Positions 34,092-42,592 are shown, numbered from the stretch's first letter. The stretch is DNA of 64,000 nucleotides from Geothrix oryzae (GCF_030295385.1 NZ_AP027079.1:1612001-1676000); one strand, 5' to 3'. Made by a program: numbers and translations. The notes: generated by a model not told the origin, from the sequence alone.

Positions 34092-34615
34092 TCCCGGCTT
34101 CGCAGGCCCAGGATGACGCCCAGCGCCAGGGACCACAGGGCCGCCAGGCCCAGCTGGTAGTCCACGGGCAGGCTGAAGGTGAGGGTGTGCGCGGGAACCC
34201 AGAACCAGAGCAGGGTCCAGAGCGCCGGCGCCATGCCATCGAACCCGCGGCGGCGGAGGATGAGGTTGTCCTCCAGGCGGTGGAACAGCATCATCTGCGG
34301 GCCGAAGAAGAGGTTCGTCAGGGTGGAGAGCGCGAAGGCGCCGCCGAGGCCGAAGCCCAGGAAAGCCGGCAGAATGTGGTGATCCACCAGCGCCCGGGTG
34401 AAGCCCCTCATGCCCACGAAACCGGCCTTGATGACGAGGCCGAGCAGGGCCCAGGCCAGGACCTTGGCCAGCAGCTGGGAGGCGGTGCAGGGCAGGCTGG
34501 GGCGCCGGGCCCTGAAGCTTGAGGCTGCGAGCTCACCCAAAGTGCCCAGCAGGGCGAACTGGAGGGCGGCGGATAGGAAGGGATGGGTTTGGACCCACAG
34601 GCGGTAGGTGAACAT
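34070..34615 (-). CDS. Small membrane protein, Mpv17/PMP22-like
   Basis: A 181-residue protein with about four hydrophobic segments. The end of the sequence, FWVPAHTLTFSLPVDYQLGLAALWSLALGVILG, and the N-terminal W-x5-PF-x4-LQFALLGTLGE follow the layout of the eukaryotic Mpv17/PMP22 family (a W..FWP..Q..NF..VP..R pattern near the C-terminus). That resemblance is by eye only. It would be an inner-membrane protein of unknown function. It overlaps the MEMO1 gene tail to tail by 22 nt. Confidence 0.65.
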   Translation of the reverse strand: MFTYRLWVQTHPFLSAALQFALLGTLGELAASSFRARRPSLPCTASQLLAKVLAWALLGLVIKAGFVGMRGFTRALVDHHILPAFLGFGLGGAFALSTLTNLFFGPQMMLFHRLEDNLILRRRGFDGMAPALWTLLWFWVPAHTLTFSLPVDYQLGLAALWSLALGVILGLRSRDHSLPRV

Positions 34616-34650
34616 CCCTGAAGGCTAACGATGGTAGGGCTGGACGGGGG

Positions 34651-35811
34651 TCACAGGCCTGAGGGGCCGATCCCGGGGCGACCCGCACAGACATCGATCC
34701 ACCCCCCACCGAGGACCTCGCCGTCCTGGTAGAAGACCACGGCCTGTCCGGGGGCGATGGCCCGCTGGGGTTCGGCGAAGGCGACCTTCACCCGGCCATC
34801 CGGCAGGGGGATCACCAGGGCTTCGGCCTCCGGAGAGCGGCTGCGGATGCGGGCCTCACAGGCCAGGGGGCCTTCGGGAGGACCATCCACCCAGGTCAAC
34901 TCGCGGGCCACCAGCTCCTGGCCGAAGAGATCCGCCTCGCCACCCACCCAGACGGTGTTGGTGGCGGGCTCGAGCCGGATCACATAGAGGGGATCGGCGA
35001 AGGCGACGCCCAGCCCCCGGCGCTGCCCGATGGTATGCCGCCAATAGCCGTGGTGCCGGCCCAGCACCCGGCCGTCCAGGTGCCGGATATCTCCGTCTCC
35101 CAGTCCCGGGGCGCGGCCCTCGGCTTCCAGAAAGGCGTCGTAGCGATCCTGGGTCACGAAGCAGATCTCCTGGCTTTCGGGCTTTTCGGCCAGATGGAGG
35201 CCCAGTTCCGCGCCCAACCGCCGCACTTCCGGCTTGGTGAGATGGGCCAGGGGGAAGAGGGTTCGCGCCAGCGTGGCCTGATGGTGGTGGAAGAGAAAAT
35301 AGCTCTGATCCTTGGCTGGATCGGAAGCCTTGCGGAGGTGCCAGCGGCCATCTTCATGGGAAATGGTCGCGTAGTGCCCGGTGGCCACGAAGGCGGCCCC
35401 CAGGGCCTCGGCCCGATCCATCAGAGTGGAGAACTTGAGGTGTTGGTTGCATCGAATGCAAGGACTTGGCGTTTCACCATCCAGGTACCCCTGGATGAAG
35501 CCCTCGATGACGGTGGTCCGGAACCTCTCTTCGAAGTCCATGACATAGTGGGCGAAGCCGAGGTCATATGCCACTCGACGAGCGTCCTGGAAGTCATCAA
35601 GCGTGCAGCATTTCCCTTCCGAAGTTTGAAGCCCTTTCTTGTCGAAGAGCTGCATGGAAATGCCGATGACCTCGTACCCGGCCCGGTGCAGCAGGGCCGC
35701 CATCACGGAGCTGTCCACGCCGCCGGACATGGCCGCCAGCACCCGGTCCCCCCGCCGCAAGGTGGGGTGCTCCAGCAGGGGGGCGAGGGCGGTGTCGAGA
35801 AGGGTGGACAA
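34651..35811 (-). CDS. mnmA: tRNA-specific 2-thiouridylase
   Basis: A 386-residue cytosolic enzyme that thiolates uridine 34 of Lys, Glu and Gln tRNAs. The PP-loop SGGVDSS is at 29-35. The two catalytic cysteines are Cys121 (in SPCIRCN) and Cys217 (in ESQEICFV). ATGHYA and KDQSYFLF are further signatures, and the C-terminal beta-barrel (AIAPGQAVVFYQDGEVLGGGWI) is complete. A tRNA-Gln(TTG), one of its substrates, is encoded in this window. It follows the LptFG gene by 3 nt on the same strand. Confidence 0.96.
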   Translation of the reverse strand: MSTLLDTALAPLLEHPTLRRGDRVLAAMSGGVDSSVMAALLHRAGYEVIGISMQLFDKKGLQTSEGKCCTLDDFQDARRVAYDLGFAHYVMDFEERFRTTVIEGFIQGYLDGETPSPCIRCNQHLKFSTLMDRAEALGAAFVATGHYATISHEDGRWHLRKASDPAKDQSYFLFHHHQATLARTLFPLAHLTKPEVRRLGAELGLHLAEKPESQEICFVTQDRYDAFLEAEGRAPGLGDGDIRHLDGRVLGRHHGYWRHTIGQRRGLGVAFADPLYVIRLEPATNTVWVGGEADLFGQELVARELTWVDGPPEGPLACEARIRSRSPEAEALVIPLPDGRVKVAFAEPQRAIAPGQAVVFYQDGEVLGGGWIDVCAGRPGIGPSGL

Positions 35812-35814
35812 GGC

Positions 35815-38052
35815 TCAGGTTCTCAGGCGCTGAAGGCGCAGCAGGGAGATCGACATCAGGATGAGCAGGGGGGCCAGGACGCCCCAATAGGCGGGGATCT
35901 CGGAGGCCCGGGCCGCGCCGCCGAACAGGGTCTGAAGCCCCAGGAACACCAGCCCGGCCACCAGCCCGGCCCCCAGGGCCTGACCTCGCCCCTGACGCGG
36001 ACCCGGGAAGGCGAAGGACAGCATGGCCAGAACGAGACAGGGGCCGGCCAGCCAACCGAGCAGGCGGCTCCAGAGCATGTAGGACCGCTCGGGGTCCGGC
36101 GCCCACCGCTGCCAATGAAGCAGGTCGAGGGTGCGGGCCTCTTCGGCGGAGGCGGAGGCACGCAGCGCCTGGGTGGGGAAGAGCTGGTCCGCCTCAGGTC
36201 CCTGCACCAGATGGAGGCCACCCCAGGCCAAGGCCTCGGCCCGGGGGGCTCCGAGGCGCCACCTCAGCAGGATGGGAGCCTCTCCCGGAGCCTTCAGGGG
36301 GAAACCCCAGCGTTGATCTGCCTGGAGGTGCCAAAGGACGCCCGTGGCTCCCAAGTGCAGCCAGGGACGCGAAGAAGTTTGGACTTCAGACCGATTGAGA
36401 ATTCGTCGGTAAAGGCTGTTGGCACGGCTCATGGCTGTGGGAGCCACGCCCGCCTGCAGCACCAGGGTCAGAAGGGTGACCACCCCCCAGGCGTAGCGGC
36501 TGCACCAGAGCCAGCGCAGCAGGCTGACGCCCCCAGCCCGGAGGGCCAGCCATTCCCGGCTGAGGGCCGCTTCTGAAAGGGAAAGCAGGCTGCCCAGCAG
36601 GAAGGCCATCGGCAGGGCTATCACCAGAAAGGGAGGGAGATTCCAGAACCAATAGCGAGCAAAGACATGGAGTTGAACACCATTTTTCGACAGGTCGCCG
36701 GCCAGGGTCGCGTACTCCACCAGGAGGTTCAGGACGAGCAGGCTCCCCAGGGCCGAGGCCCAGTTCCGCCACCAGGCGAGGGTGGACCAGTGCCGGAGGA
36801 TCCCGTGCTGGGTGCCCTTCCCGTGAATCCAGCGCAGCAGATGGGCCTTGGTGTCGGCCATGCGGTGCAGGGTTGGAGCCAGATGGGACCGGACGGGCTT
36901 GAACCCGGGGGAGAGTCTCCGCCAAAGGCGATTCGGATGGTGGGGGCGCAGGCGCAGGTGAAGCAGCAGCCAACCGGCAATCAGGAAGGGGAAGGGGAGC
37001 AGCAGCAGGGGGGCAACCGTTTTTAGTTTCTCCGCCAACCACATGTTTTCAAAGTACTTCATCACCAAATAATAAAGCATGATGACCAGCATGCTCTTCA
37101 GGATGGCGCCCCCCCGATAGAACCGGGGGTGCCCGAACCCCAGGCCGATGCCCAGCAGCAGGAGGGCCGCCGCGGCCAGCGGCAAGGTCGTGCGCCGGCA
37201 CACCTCGATGAGCGCCAGGATCCTCCGGTTCTTCGCATCGGGCGTTTCCACTCCCGAGTCCGCCCGCTGCCCCAGTTTCAGCAGGGTGGCGCTGTTCTCG
37301 TAGCGCAGCGGCGTCGGGGGGAGCAGGCGGTTGCCCGAGGGAATGGCGAAGCGGAGGACCTGCTTTTCCTGGTGGAGGTGGAGGACGCTTCCAGCCCCGG
37401 CGGGCTGGTAGAGGACGCCCTGAAGCCCCGAAAGGTGGAGCTGGAGTTCGGAAGAACCATCCGGCTTGGCCTCCAGCGCATAGGTCATGGTGGCGGCGGT
37501 GAGGTGCTGCACCCCCTGGGGAGTCGATTCCATGATGTGGATCTGGCCTTCCGGGGAAACCCAGAAGGCGGAGTGGGGGGCGCTGGGGGGGAACCAGGGC
37601 GGCCCTCCCGGTCGGAGGAACCGGGCCTGGGCCTCTTCGGTCATCCGGACCTGCAGGCCCTGCTGGATCCGGGCCGCAGCGGGAACCAGCAGGTGGGCGT
37701 TGAGCGTGGCCAGGGCCACGAGGGAGATGGCCAGGATCGCCCAGGGGGCGGTCCAGGTGCGCCGGCCGGCGCCAAGTCCCTGGGCCGCGACCAGTTCGGA
37801 ACCTTCCATCAACTGCTGCGTCCCGAGCAGGCCCCCAAGGACCGCCGCCATGGGAAGGACCATTCCCAGGATTTCCGGCAGCGAGGTCAGCAGCAGCGGC
37901 ACGAGCCAACGAAGGGGCGCCCCCTGGGAGAAGATCTGCTTGGCGATGGCCACCATCTCGTTGGCAAGCAGGAGCAACCCATAAAAGAGCAGGGCTCCCA
38001 CGAGAGGCAGGCTCCATCGGCGCAGGATGTATCGGGTCAGTACGGCAGGCAC
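35815..38052 (-). CDS. Fused LptF-LptG lipopolysaccharide export permease
   Basis: A 745-residue inner-membrane protein made of two YjgP/YjgQ units in one chain. Residues 1-368 form a complete LptF-like unit: N-terminal helices (LTRYILRRWSLPLVG), the conserved ELVAAQGLGAG segment, a periplasmic beta-jellyroll (about 130-270) and C-terminal helices. A basic linker at 369-425 leads to a second unit (426-745) with its own LNLLVEYATLAGDL, SREWLALRAGGVSLLR and closing helices. In most bacteria LptF and LptG are separate genes. The start is GTG 38052; an AT-rich promoter-like pocket lies just upstream. Confidence 0.88.
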   Translation of the reverse strand: MPAVLTRYILRRWSLPLVGALLFYGLLLLANEMVAIAKQIFSQGAPLRWLVPLLLTSLPEILGMVLPMAAVLGGLLGTQQLMEGSELVAAQGLGAGRRTWTAPWAILAISLVALATLNAHLLVPAAARIQQGLQVRMTEEAQARFLRPGGPPWFPPSAPHSAFWVSPEGQIHIMESTPQGVQHLTAATMTYALEAKPDGSSELQLHLSGLQGVLYQPAGAGSVLHLHQEKQVLRFAIPSGNRLLPPTPLRYENSATLLKLGQRADSGVETPDAKNRRILALIEVCRRTTLPLAAAALLLLGIGLGFGHPRFYRGGAILKSMLVIMLYYLVMKYFENMWLAEKLKTVAPLLLLPFPFLIAGWLLLHLRLRPHHPNRLWRRLSPGFKPVRSHLAPTLHRMADTKAHLLRWIHGKGTQHGILRHWSTLAWWRNWASALGSLLVLNLLVEYATLAGDLSKNGVQLHVFARYWFWNLPPFLVIALPMAFLLGSLLSLSEAALSREWLALRAGGVSLLRWLWCSRYAWGVVTLLTLVLQAGVAPTAMSRANSLYRRILNRSEVQTSSRPWLHLGATGVLWHLQADQRWGFPLKAPGEAPILLRWRLGAPRAEALAWGGLHLVQGPEADQLFPTQALRASASAEEARTLDLLHWQRWAPDPERSYMLWSRLLGWLAGPCLVLAMLSFAFPGPRQGRGQALGAGLVAGLVFLGLQTLFGGAARASEIPAYWGVLAPLLILMSISLLRLQRLRT

Positions 38053-38074
38053 TTGGGGTCCAGATTTAACTTTC

Positions 38075-38090
38075 GATAATGTATATTATG
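38075..38090. promoter_or_regulatory. AT-rich palindrome upstream of lptFG
   Basis: GATAATGTATATTATG contains perfect arms ATAAT/ATTAT around GTAT, 23 nt upstream of the lptFG start in an AT-rich pocket (about 38061-38100) that stands out from the GC-rich surroundings. It may be a promoter or a repressor site; the GATAAT hexamers recall Fur boxes. Confidence 0.4.
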
Positions 38091-38126
38091 TAACCTTAAG
38101 ATGTGGCCTCGATCCGGCCCGGACAT

Positions 38127-39161
38127 TCACAAGACCTTTGCCGCCAGAAGATCGTGGATGTGGATAACACCGCAGGGGCGCCCTTCCTGCTCGACCATGA
38201 GGAAGGTGATCTTCCGGGCTTCCATGTCGGCGGCGGCTTCGAGGGCCAGGGCCTCGCGACTGATCCGGGCCGGCGTCCGGGTCATGATCTGCTCGGCGTG
38301 CAGTCCGAGCGGGTTCCGACCCTCCCGCTCGGCGGTTTCGAGAGCCCGGCGGATGTCGCCATCGGTGATGACGCCGCTCAGGCTGACGCCCTGCATGACG
38401 CTGGTCATGCCCAATCGCCCTTCGGTCATGGCGCGGAGCACCTCGGTCAGGGTGGCCGAAGGCTCGACCTTGGGCCATGCCGTGTGCATCAAGCTTCCGA
38501 CTTTCATGAGTTTCGCACCAAGACTTCCAGCGGGATGATTCAGTGCGAAGTTGTCCCGGGTGAACCCCCGCCGGTCCATGAGGGTGGCGGCCAGGAGGTC
38601 GCCCCAGACCAACTGGAGGGTGGTGCTCGCCATGGGGGCCAGATCGAGGGGGCACCCCTCTCCCAGGGGCAACCGGTAGAGGAAGGTCCACTGGGCGGCC
38701 TGCCCCAGGCTGCTCTCGGAGCGCGCAGTGATGGCCGCGAGGGGAATCCCCAGGCGCAACAGGCTTGGCAGGAGGCGGACGACCTCCTCGCTTTCGCCGC
38801 TGTTGGAAAGCGCCAGCACCGAATCATCGGGGGTCACCATGCCGAGATCCCCATGCAGGGCTTCGGCAGGATGGAGGAAGAAACTCGGGCATCCGGTCGA
38901 GGCCAGGGTCGCCGCCACCTTCTGGGCCACGAGACCCGACTTGCCCATGCCCGTGAGCACCACGCGTCCGGTCCGGCCCAACACCATCTGGCACCAGGCA
39001 TTCACCTGGGCGGGATCCCAGGTTTCCCGGAGCTCCGCGAGGCCTCCCCGAACCGCGTCCAGCACGGCATGGCCGACTTCCTGCGCCGCGGTGGCCTGGT
39101 TCTCATCCTTCACTGTTCCGACTCCGATGGGATGGTGCAAGGTGTTCATGCTACCAGCCAT
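38127..39161 (-). CDS. kdsD: D-arabinose 5-phosphate isomerase (KpsF/GutQ family)
   Basis: A 344-residue enzyme that turns ribulose 5-phosphate into arabinose 5-phosphate, the first step to KDO of lipopolysaccharide. A sugar-isomerase domain (LTGMGKSGLVAQKVAATLASTG, ALSNSGESEEVVRLLP, GDLLAATLMDRRGFTRDNFALNHPAGSLG) is followed by two CBS domains (SGVITDGDIRRAL; CGVIHIHDLLAAKVL). ATG 39161 has GAGGGG 5 nt upstream and is preferred to ATG 39149. It lies just upstream of lptFG on the same strand, linking KDO synthesis to lipopolysaccharide export, and its 5' end overlaps the divergent Lon-N gene. Confidence 0.92.
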   Translation of the reverse strand: MAGSMNTLHHPIGVGTVKDENQATAAQEVGHAVLDAVRGGLAELRETWDPAQVNAWCQMVLGRTGRVVLTGMGKSGLVAQKVAATLASTGCPSFFLHPAEALHGDLGMVTPDDSVLALSNSGESEEVVRLLPSLLRLGIPLAAITARSESSLGQAAQWTFLYRLPLGEGCPLDLAPMASTTLQLVWGDLLAATLMDRRGFTRDNFALNHPAGSLGAKLMKVGSLMHTAWPKVEPSATLTEVLRAMTEGRLGMTSVMQGVSLSGVITDGDIRRALETAEREGRNPLGLHAEQIMTRTPARISREALALEAAADMEARKITFLMVEQEGRPCGVIHIHDLLAAKVL

Positions 39162-39771
39162 TCTTCCCCTCTTCCCCCTGCCCCAGGTCGTGCTCTTTCC
39201 GCAGACCTTCCTGCCGTTGCATGTCTTCGAGCCCCGCTATCAGGAGATGACGGTCGAGGTGCTGAACGGCTACCACCACCTGGTCCTCGTCCTGATGCGG
39301 GAGAGCCCGGATGCGGGCCCTTTCGGAGAGACGGCCTCGACCTTCGAAGTGGGTTGCCTGGCGGAGGTGGTCCGGGCCGAACCGCTGACCGGCGGGCGCT
39401 GGAACCTGCTGGTTCAGGGCAAGGAGGCCGTGCGGATCCTCGAAGAGGTTCCCGGCAAGAGCTTTCGCCAGGCGCACACCGCGCCGCTTCCCTTCGACAG
39501 TTCGGTGCTCTGGCCGGGGCCGCATCGCCGCCGCCTCATGGAGTCGCTCCACGCTTATGCGGCCAAAGAAGGCATCGAGGCCCAGCTCAAGGAACTCCTG
39601 GACCTGCCCTTGGAAGACGCGGCACGGCTGAACACGCTGGCGATGGCCCTGGATTTCGAGCCGACCGAGCGCCAGTTCCTGCTGGAGTCTCCCGATCTTC
39701 CGGCCCTGGCGGAACGGATGATCCAGCTGCTGGATTTCGCCCAGGGGGGCCGGGCCATCCCCGGAGTGTGA
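39148..39771 (+). CDS. Lon N-terminal (substrate-binding) domain protein
   Basis: A 207-residue protein containing only the LON substrate-binding domain, without ATPase or protease domains (LPLFPLPQVVLFPQTFLPLHVFEPRYQEM, then NLLVQGKEAVRILEE). Such stand-alone proteins are common but of unknown function. Its ATG at 39148 falls inside the 5' end of the divergent kdsD, so the genes overlap by 14 nt head to head, sharing promoter-side sequence. Confidence 0.85.
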   Translation: MLPAILPLFPLPQVVLFPQTFLPLHVFEPRYQEMTVEVLNGYHHLVLVLMRESPDAGPFGETASTFEVGCLAEVVRAEPLTGGRWNLLVQGKEAVRILEEVPGKSFRQAHTAPLPFDSSVLWPGPHRRRLMESLHAYAAKEGIEAQLKELLDLPLEDAARLNTLAMALDFEPTERQFLLESPDLPALAERMIQLLDFAQGGRAIPGV

Positions 39772-39806
39772 CGGAGCGGCCCGGCCCGCCTTGCTACACT
39801 GGCTCC

Positions 39807-39882
39807 GGCCCTGTAGCTCAGCGGTCAGAGCTGGCGGCTCATAACCGCTTGGTCGTGGGTTCGAACCCCACCGGGGCCACCA
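39807..39882 (+). tRNA. tRNA with CAT anticodon, probably tRNA-Ile2
   Basis: Acceptor GGCCCTG pairs with CGGGGCC (two G-T type pairs), then A and an encoded CCA; 76 nt. The anticodon is CAT. Anticodon arm and variable loop (GGCGGCTCATAACCGC, then TTGGTCG) are nearly the same as E. coli ileX, and unlike elongator tRNA-Met, so this is likely the isoleucine tRNA whose C34 is changed to lysidine. TACACT at 39795-39800 may be its -10. Confidence 0.9.
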
Positions 39883-39903
39883 TTTCGCCGGATTGCGAAA
39901 TGG

Positions 39904-39930
39904 GGCGAGGGCACAGGAAGTGCCCTCGCC
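39904..39930. terminator. Bidirectional terminator between tRNA and lldR-like gene
   Basis: A perfect 11-bp stem GGCGAGGGCAC/GTGCCCTCGCC with loop AGGAA. A second hairpin just before it (39880-39903) uses the tRNA's CCA end. It separates the plus-strand tRNA from the minus-strand regulator gene. Confidence 0.6.
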
Positions 39931-39939
39931 ACCGCTTGT

Positions 39940-40656
39940 CTAGACGATCCACTTCCTCAGTTCGTCTTCCGCGAAGATCAGGTGGGCCAGCATGGCCTTG
40001 GAGGCCATCTGGGGTGAGCCGGATCGGATGGCGGCGAGGATCTCGGAGTGCTGGTCGATGATCTTCTGGGCGTTCTGGATGTTGTCGTGGTACAGCTGGC
40101 GGCGGGCCACGGAGTTGGCCTTGGCGAACTCTTCGGAGACGGTCTTGAACAGCTTGGTCAGAAGGCTGTTGTGGGTGGCCTCGGCGACCGCGTGGTGGAA
40201 GGCGGCATCGAACTCCTCGCCTTTCTCCGGGTCCTGCACATTCAGCCGTTCCTTCATGCTCTCGAGCATGGATTCGATCTGATCCAGCTCCTCGAGGGTG
40301 GCACGCTCCGCGGCGAGGCTGGCGGTGGCGGTCTCGAAGATCCGCCGCATCTCGAACATGTCGAGCAGCGAGCTGCGCTCGACGGCGAGGAACATCGCGA
40401 GCGGCCGGATGATGTCGTCGGTCTCGCTGCTCCGGACGAAGGTGCCTTCCCCAGGGCGGATGTCGATGACGCCGAGCATCTCGAGGGTGCGGATGGCCTC
40501 GCGTACCGAGGCACGGCTGACTTGGAACCGCTCGGCCAGTTCCCGCTCGGCCAGCAGCTTGTCCCCGGGCTTCAGCTTCCCGTCGGTGATGAGCTGTTTG
40601 ATCTGCTCGACGATCTCTTCGTAGAGCCGCTTGGTCTTGATGGGGGTGAATTCCAT
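39940..40656 (-). CDS. lldR: GntR/FadR family regulator, LldR-like
   Basis: A 238-residue transcription factor. The winged helix spans about 8-75 (ELAERFQVSRASVREAIRTLEMLGVIDIRPGEGTFV) and the helical FCD ligand domain about 90-230, with Asp/His residues (FDAAFHHAVAEATHN, DQHSEILAAI) placed to bind a metal and a carboxylate. It is divergent from the lactate permease and next to a matching operator, so control of lactate uptake and oxidation with lactate as inducer is likely. Whether it represses or activates cannot be told. Confidence 0.85.
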   Translation of the reverse strand: MEFTPIKTKRLYEEIVEQIKQLITDGKLKPGDKLLAERELAERFQVSRASVREAIRTLEMLGVIDIRPGEGTFVRSSETDDIIRPLAMFLAVERSSLLDMFEMRRIFETATASLAAERATLEELDQIESMLESMKERLNVQDPEKGEEFDAAFHHAVAEATHNSLLTKLFKTVSEEFAKANSVARRQLYHDNIQNAQKIIDQHSEILAAIRSGSPQMASKAMLAHLIFAEDELRKWIV

Positions 40657-40737
40657 GGGGGTTCGCTTTATGAAAAGGGCTTAAGTCCATAAAAAATAAC
40701 ACATGCAAAGTGTGATCAAAAGCAGAAGCTGTTTTTA

Positions 40738-40748
40738 TGGTCTGACCA
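40738..40748. promoter_or_regulatory. FadR/LldR-type operator
   Basis: TGGTCTGACCA is a palindrome around a central T and fits the FadR-subfamily consensus TNGTNNNACNA at every defined base. It lies in the divergent intergenic region (40657-40831), 83 nt before the permease start and 82 nt before the regulator start. Confidence 0.75.
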
Positions 40749-40831
40749 CTAGACCCATTGTAATCTTCCTCCAGGTTCTTTTCCTAAACTACCTCTTCAT
40801 CCCCTACTCCCCCCACCCAACTGGAGGCTGC

Positions 40832-42592
40832 ATGACCCCGTGGACCCAAGTCTATTCCCCCGTCATGGGGAATATCTTCCTCTCCGCACTGGTGGCAGCT
40901 TTGCCAGTCTTCGTGCTGTTGGGCTTCCTGGCCAAACATGTCAAGGCCCACTACTCGGCCATCCTGGGCCTCCTCACCTGTTACGCGGTCGCCGTGCTGA
41001 TCTACAAGATGCCCGCGGGCATGGCCAGCATGGCCGCCGTGCACGGCGCCCTGTTCGGTCTGATGCCCATCGGCTGGATCGTGCTGAACGCCATCTTCAT
41101 CTACGACATCACCGTGAAATCCGGGGACTTCGAGGTGGTGAAGCACTCCATCGCCGGCCTGGCCGGTGACCGCCGCATCCAGGCCCTGCTGATCGCCTTC
41201 AGCTTCGGCGCCTTCATCGAGGGCGCCGCCGGCTTCGGCACGCCCGTGGCGATCTCCGCGGCGATGCTCATCGGTCTGGGCTTCCGCCCCCTCCAGGCCG
41301 CCGGCCTGGCCCTCATCGGCAACACCGCCCCCGTGGCCTACGGCGCCCTGGGCAGCCCCCTGATCGCCCTCGCCGGCGTGACCGGCCTGCCCCTGGACAT
41401 GCTGAGCGCCGCCGCCGGCCGCATTCTGCCCATCTTCTCGCTGATCGTGCCCTTCTGGATCATTTGGACCATGGCCGGCCGCAAAGCCATGATGGAAGTC
41501 TGGCCGGCCTGCCTCGTGGCCGGTGGCAGCTTCGCCATCACGCAGTTCGCGGTGAGCAACTTCCACGGCCCCTGGCTGGTGGACATCATCGGCGCCATCG
41601 TTTCCATGGTGGCCCTGGTCCTGTTCCTGAAGGTCTGGCAGCCCAAGACCACTTGGCGCTATGAGCACGAGCGTGAAGACGCCCACGCGGTGAAGGTCGA
41701 ACAGCCCGCAGGCAAGGTCGTCAAGGCCTGGCTGCCCTGGGTGTTCCTGTCCCTGTTCGTGTTCGCCTGGGGCACGCCCCAGGTCAAGACCTTCCTGAAC
41801 GGCGGCACCAAGGACAAGCCGAACTTCCTCTACGGCTACACCGTCAAGAACTTCGAGATCCCCCTGCTTCACAAGAATGTGATCAAGGCTCCTCCCGTCG
41901 TGGCCAAGCCTTCCGCTGAAACCGCGGTCTGGACCTTCAACTGGCTCTCCCTGACGGGCACCAGCCTTCTCCTCGCCGGCATTCTCAGTGGTCTCGTCGC
42001 GGGCTTCAGCTTCCTGGAACTCGTCAAGATCTTCGGCAAGACCGTCAATCGCGTGAAAATCTCTCTGCTCACCATCGCCGCCATGCTGGGCCTTGGTTTC
42101 GTCTCCAAGTCCGCGGGCCTGGACGCCACCATGGGCCTCGCCTTCGCCAGCACCGGCGTGCTGTTCCCCTTCTTCAGCGCCATGCTGGGCTGGCTGGGCG
42201 TGGCCCTGACCGGCAGCGACACCTCCGCCAATGTGCTGTTCGGCGGCCTCCAGAAGATCACCGCCCAGCAGCTGGGCCTGAACCCGATCCTCACCGCCGC
42301 GGCCAACACCACCGGCGGCGTCATGGGCAAGATGATCGACGCCCAGAGCCTCGTGGTGGCCTCCGTGGCCACCAACCAGCAGGGCGAGGAGGGCACCATC
42401 CTCCGTTATGTGTTCTTCCACAGTCTGGCCCTGGCGGCCATGGTCGGCGTCGTGGTCTTCCTCTATGCGAAGGTCCTGCCCGCCAACTGGATGCCTCAGC
42501 TTCCTCCCGCTGCGCCTGCGGCGGTGACGGCACCCGCCCCCGTTGCTCCGGCCGCTCCGGCGACCGTGCCTGCCCCTGCCCCGGCCAAGTAG
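40832..42592 (+). CDS. lldP: L-lactate permease
   Basis: A 586-residue LctP/LldP family permease with about 13 membrane helices that imports lactate (and often glycolate) with protons. Conserved stretches include FGAFIEGAAGFGTPVAISAAML, ALIGNTAPVAYGALGSPL and the late NTTGGVMGKMIDAQSLVVA. ATG 40832 has GGAGG at 40823-40827; the in-frame ATG at 40703 would add an unlikely leader. The C-terminus is an Ala/Pro-rich tail (about 25 residues). A terminator follows before the dehydrogenase gene. Confidence 0.95.
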   Translation: MTPWTQVYSPVMGNIFLSALVAALPVFVLLGFLAKHVKAHYSAILGLLTCYAVAVLIYKMPAGMASMAAVHGALFGLMPIGWIVLNAIFIYDITVKSGDFEVVKHSIAGLAGDRRIQALLIAFSFGAFIEGAAGFGTPVAISAAMLIGLGFRPLQAAGLALIGNTAPVAYGALGSPLIALAGVTGLPLDMLSAAAGRILPIFSLIVPFWIIWTMAGRKAMMEVWPACLVAGGSFAITQFAVSNFHGPWLVDIIGAIVSMVALVLFLKVWQPKTTWRYEHEREDAHAVKVEQPAGKVVKAWLPWVFLSLFVFAWGTPQVKTFLNGGTKDKPNFLYGYTVKNFEIPLLHKNVIKAPPVVAKPSAETAVWTFNWLSLTGTSLLLAGILSGLVAGFSFLELVKIFGKTVNRVKISLLTIAAMLGLGFVSKSAGLDATMGLAFASTGVLFPFFSAMLGWLGVALTGSDTSANVLFGGLQKITAQQLGLNPILTAAANTTGGVMGKMIDAQSLVVASVATNQQGEEGTILRYVFFHSLALAAMVGVVVFLYAKVLPANWMPQLPPAAPAAVTAPAPVAPAAPATVPAPAPAK

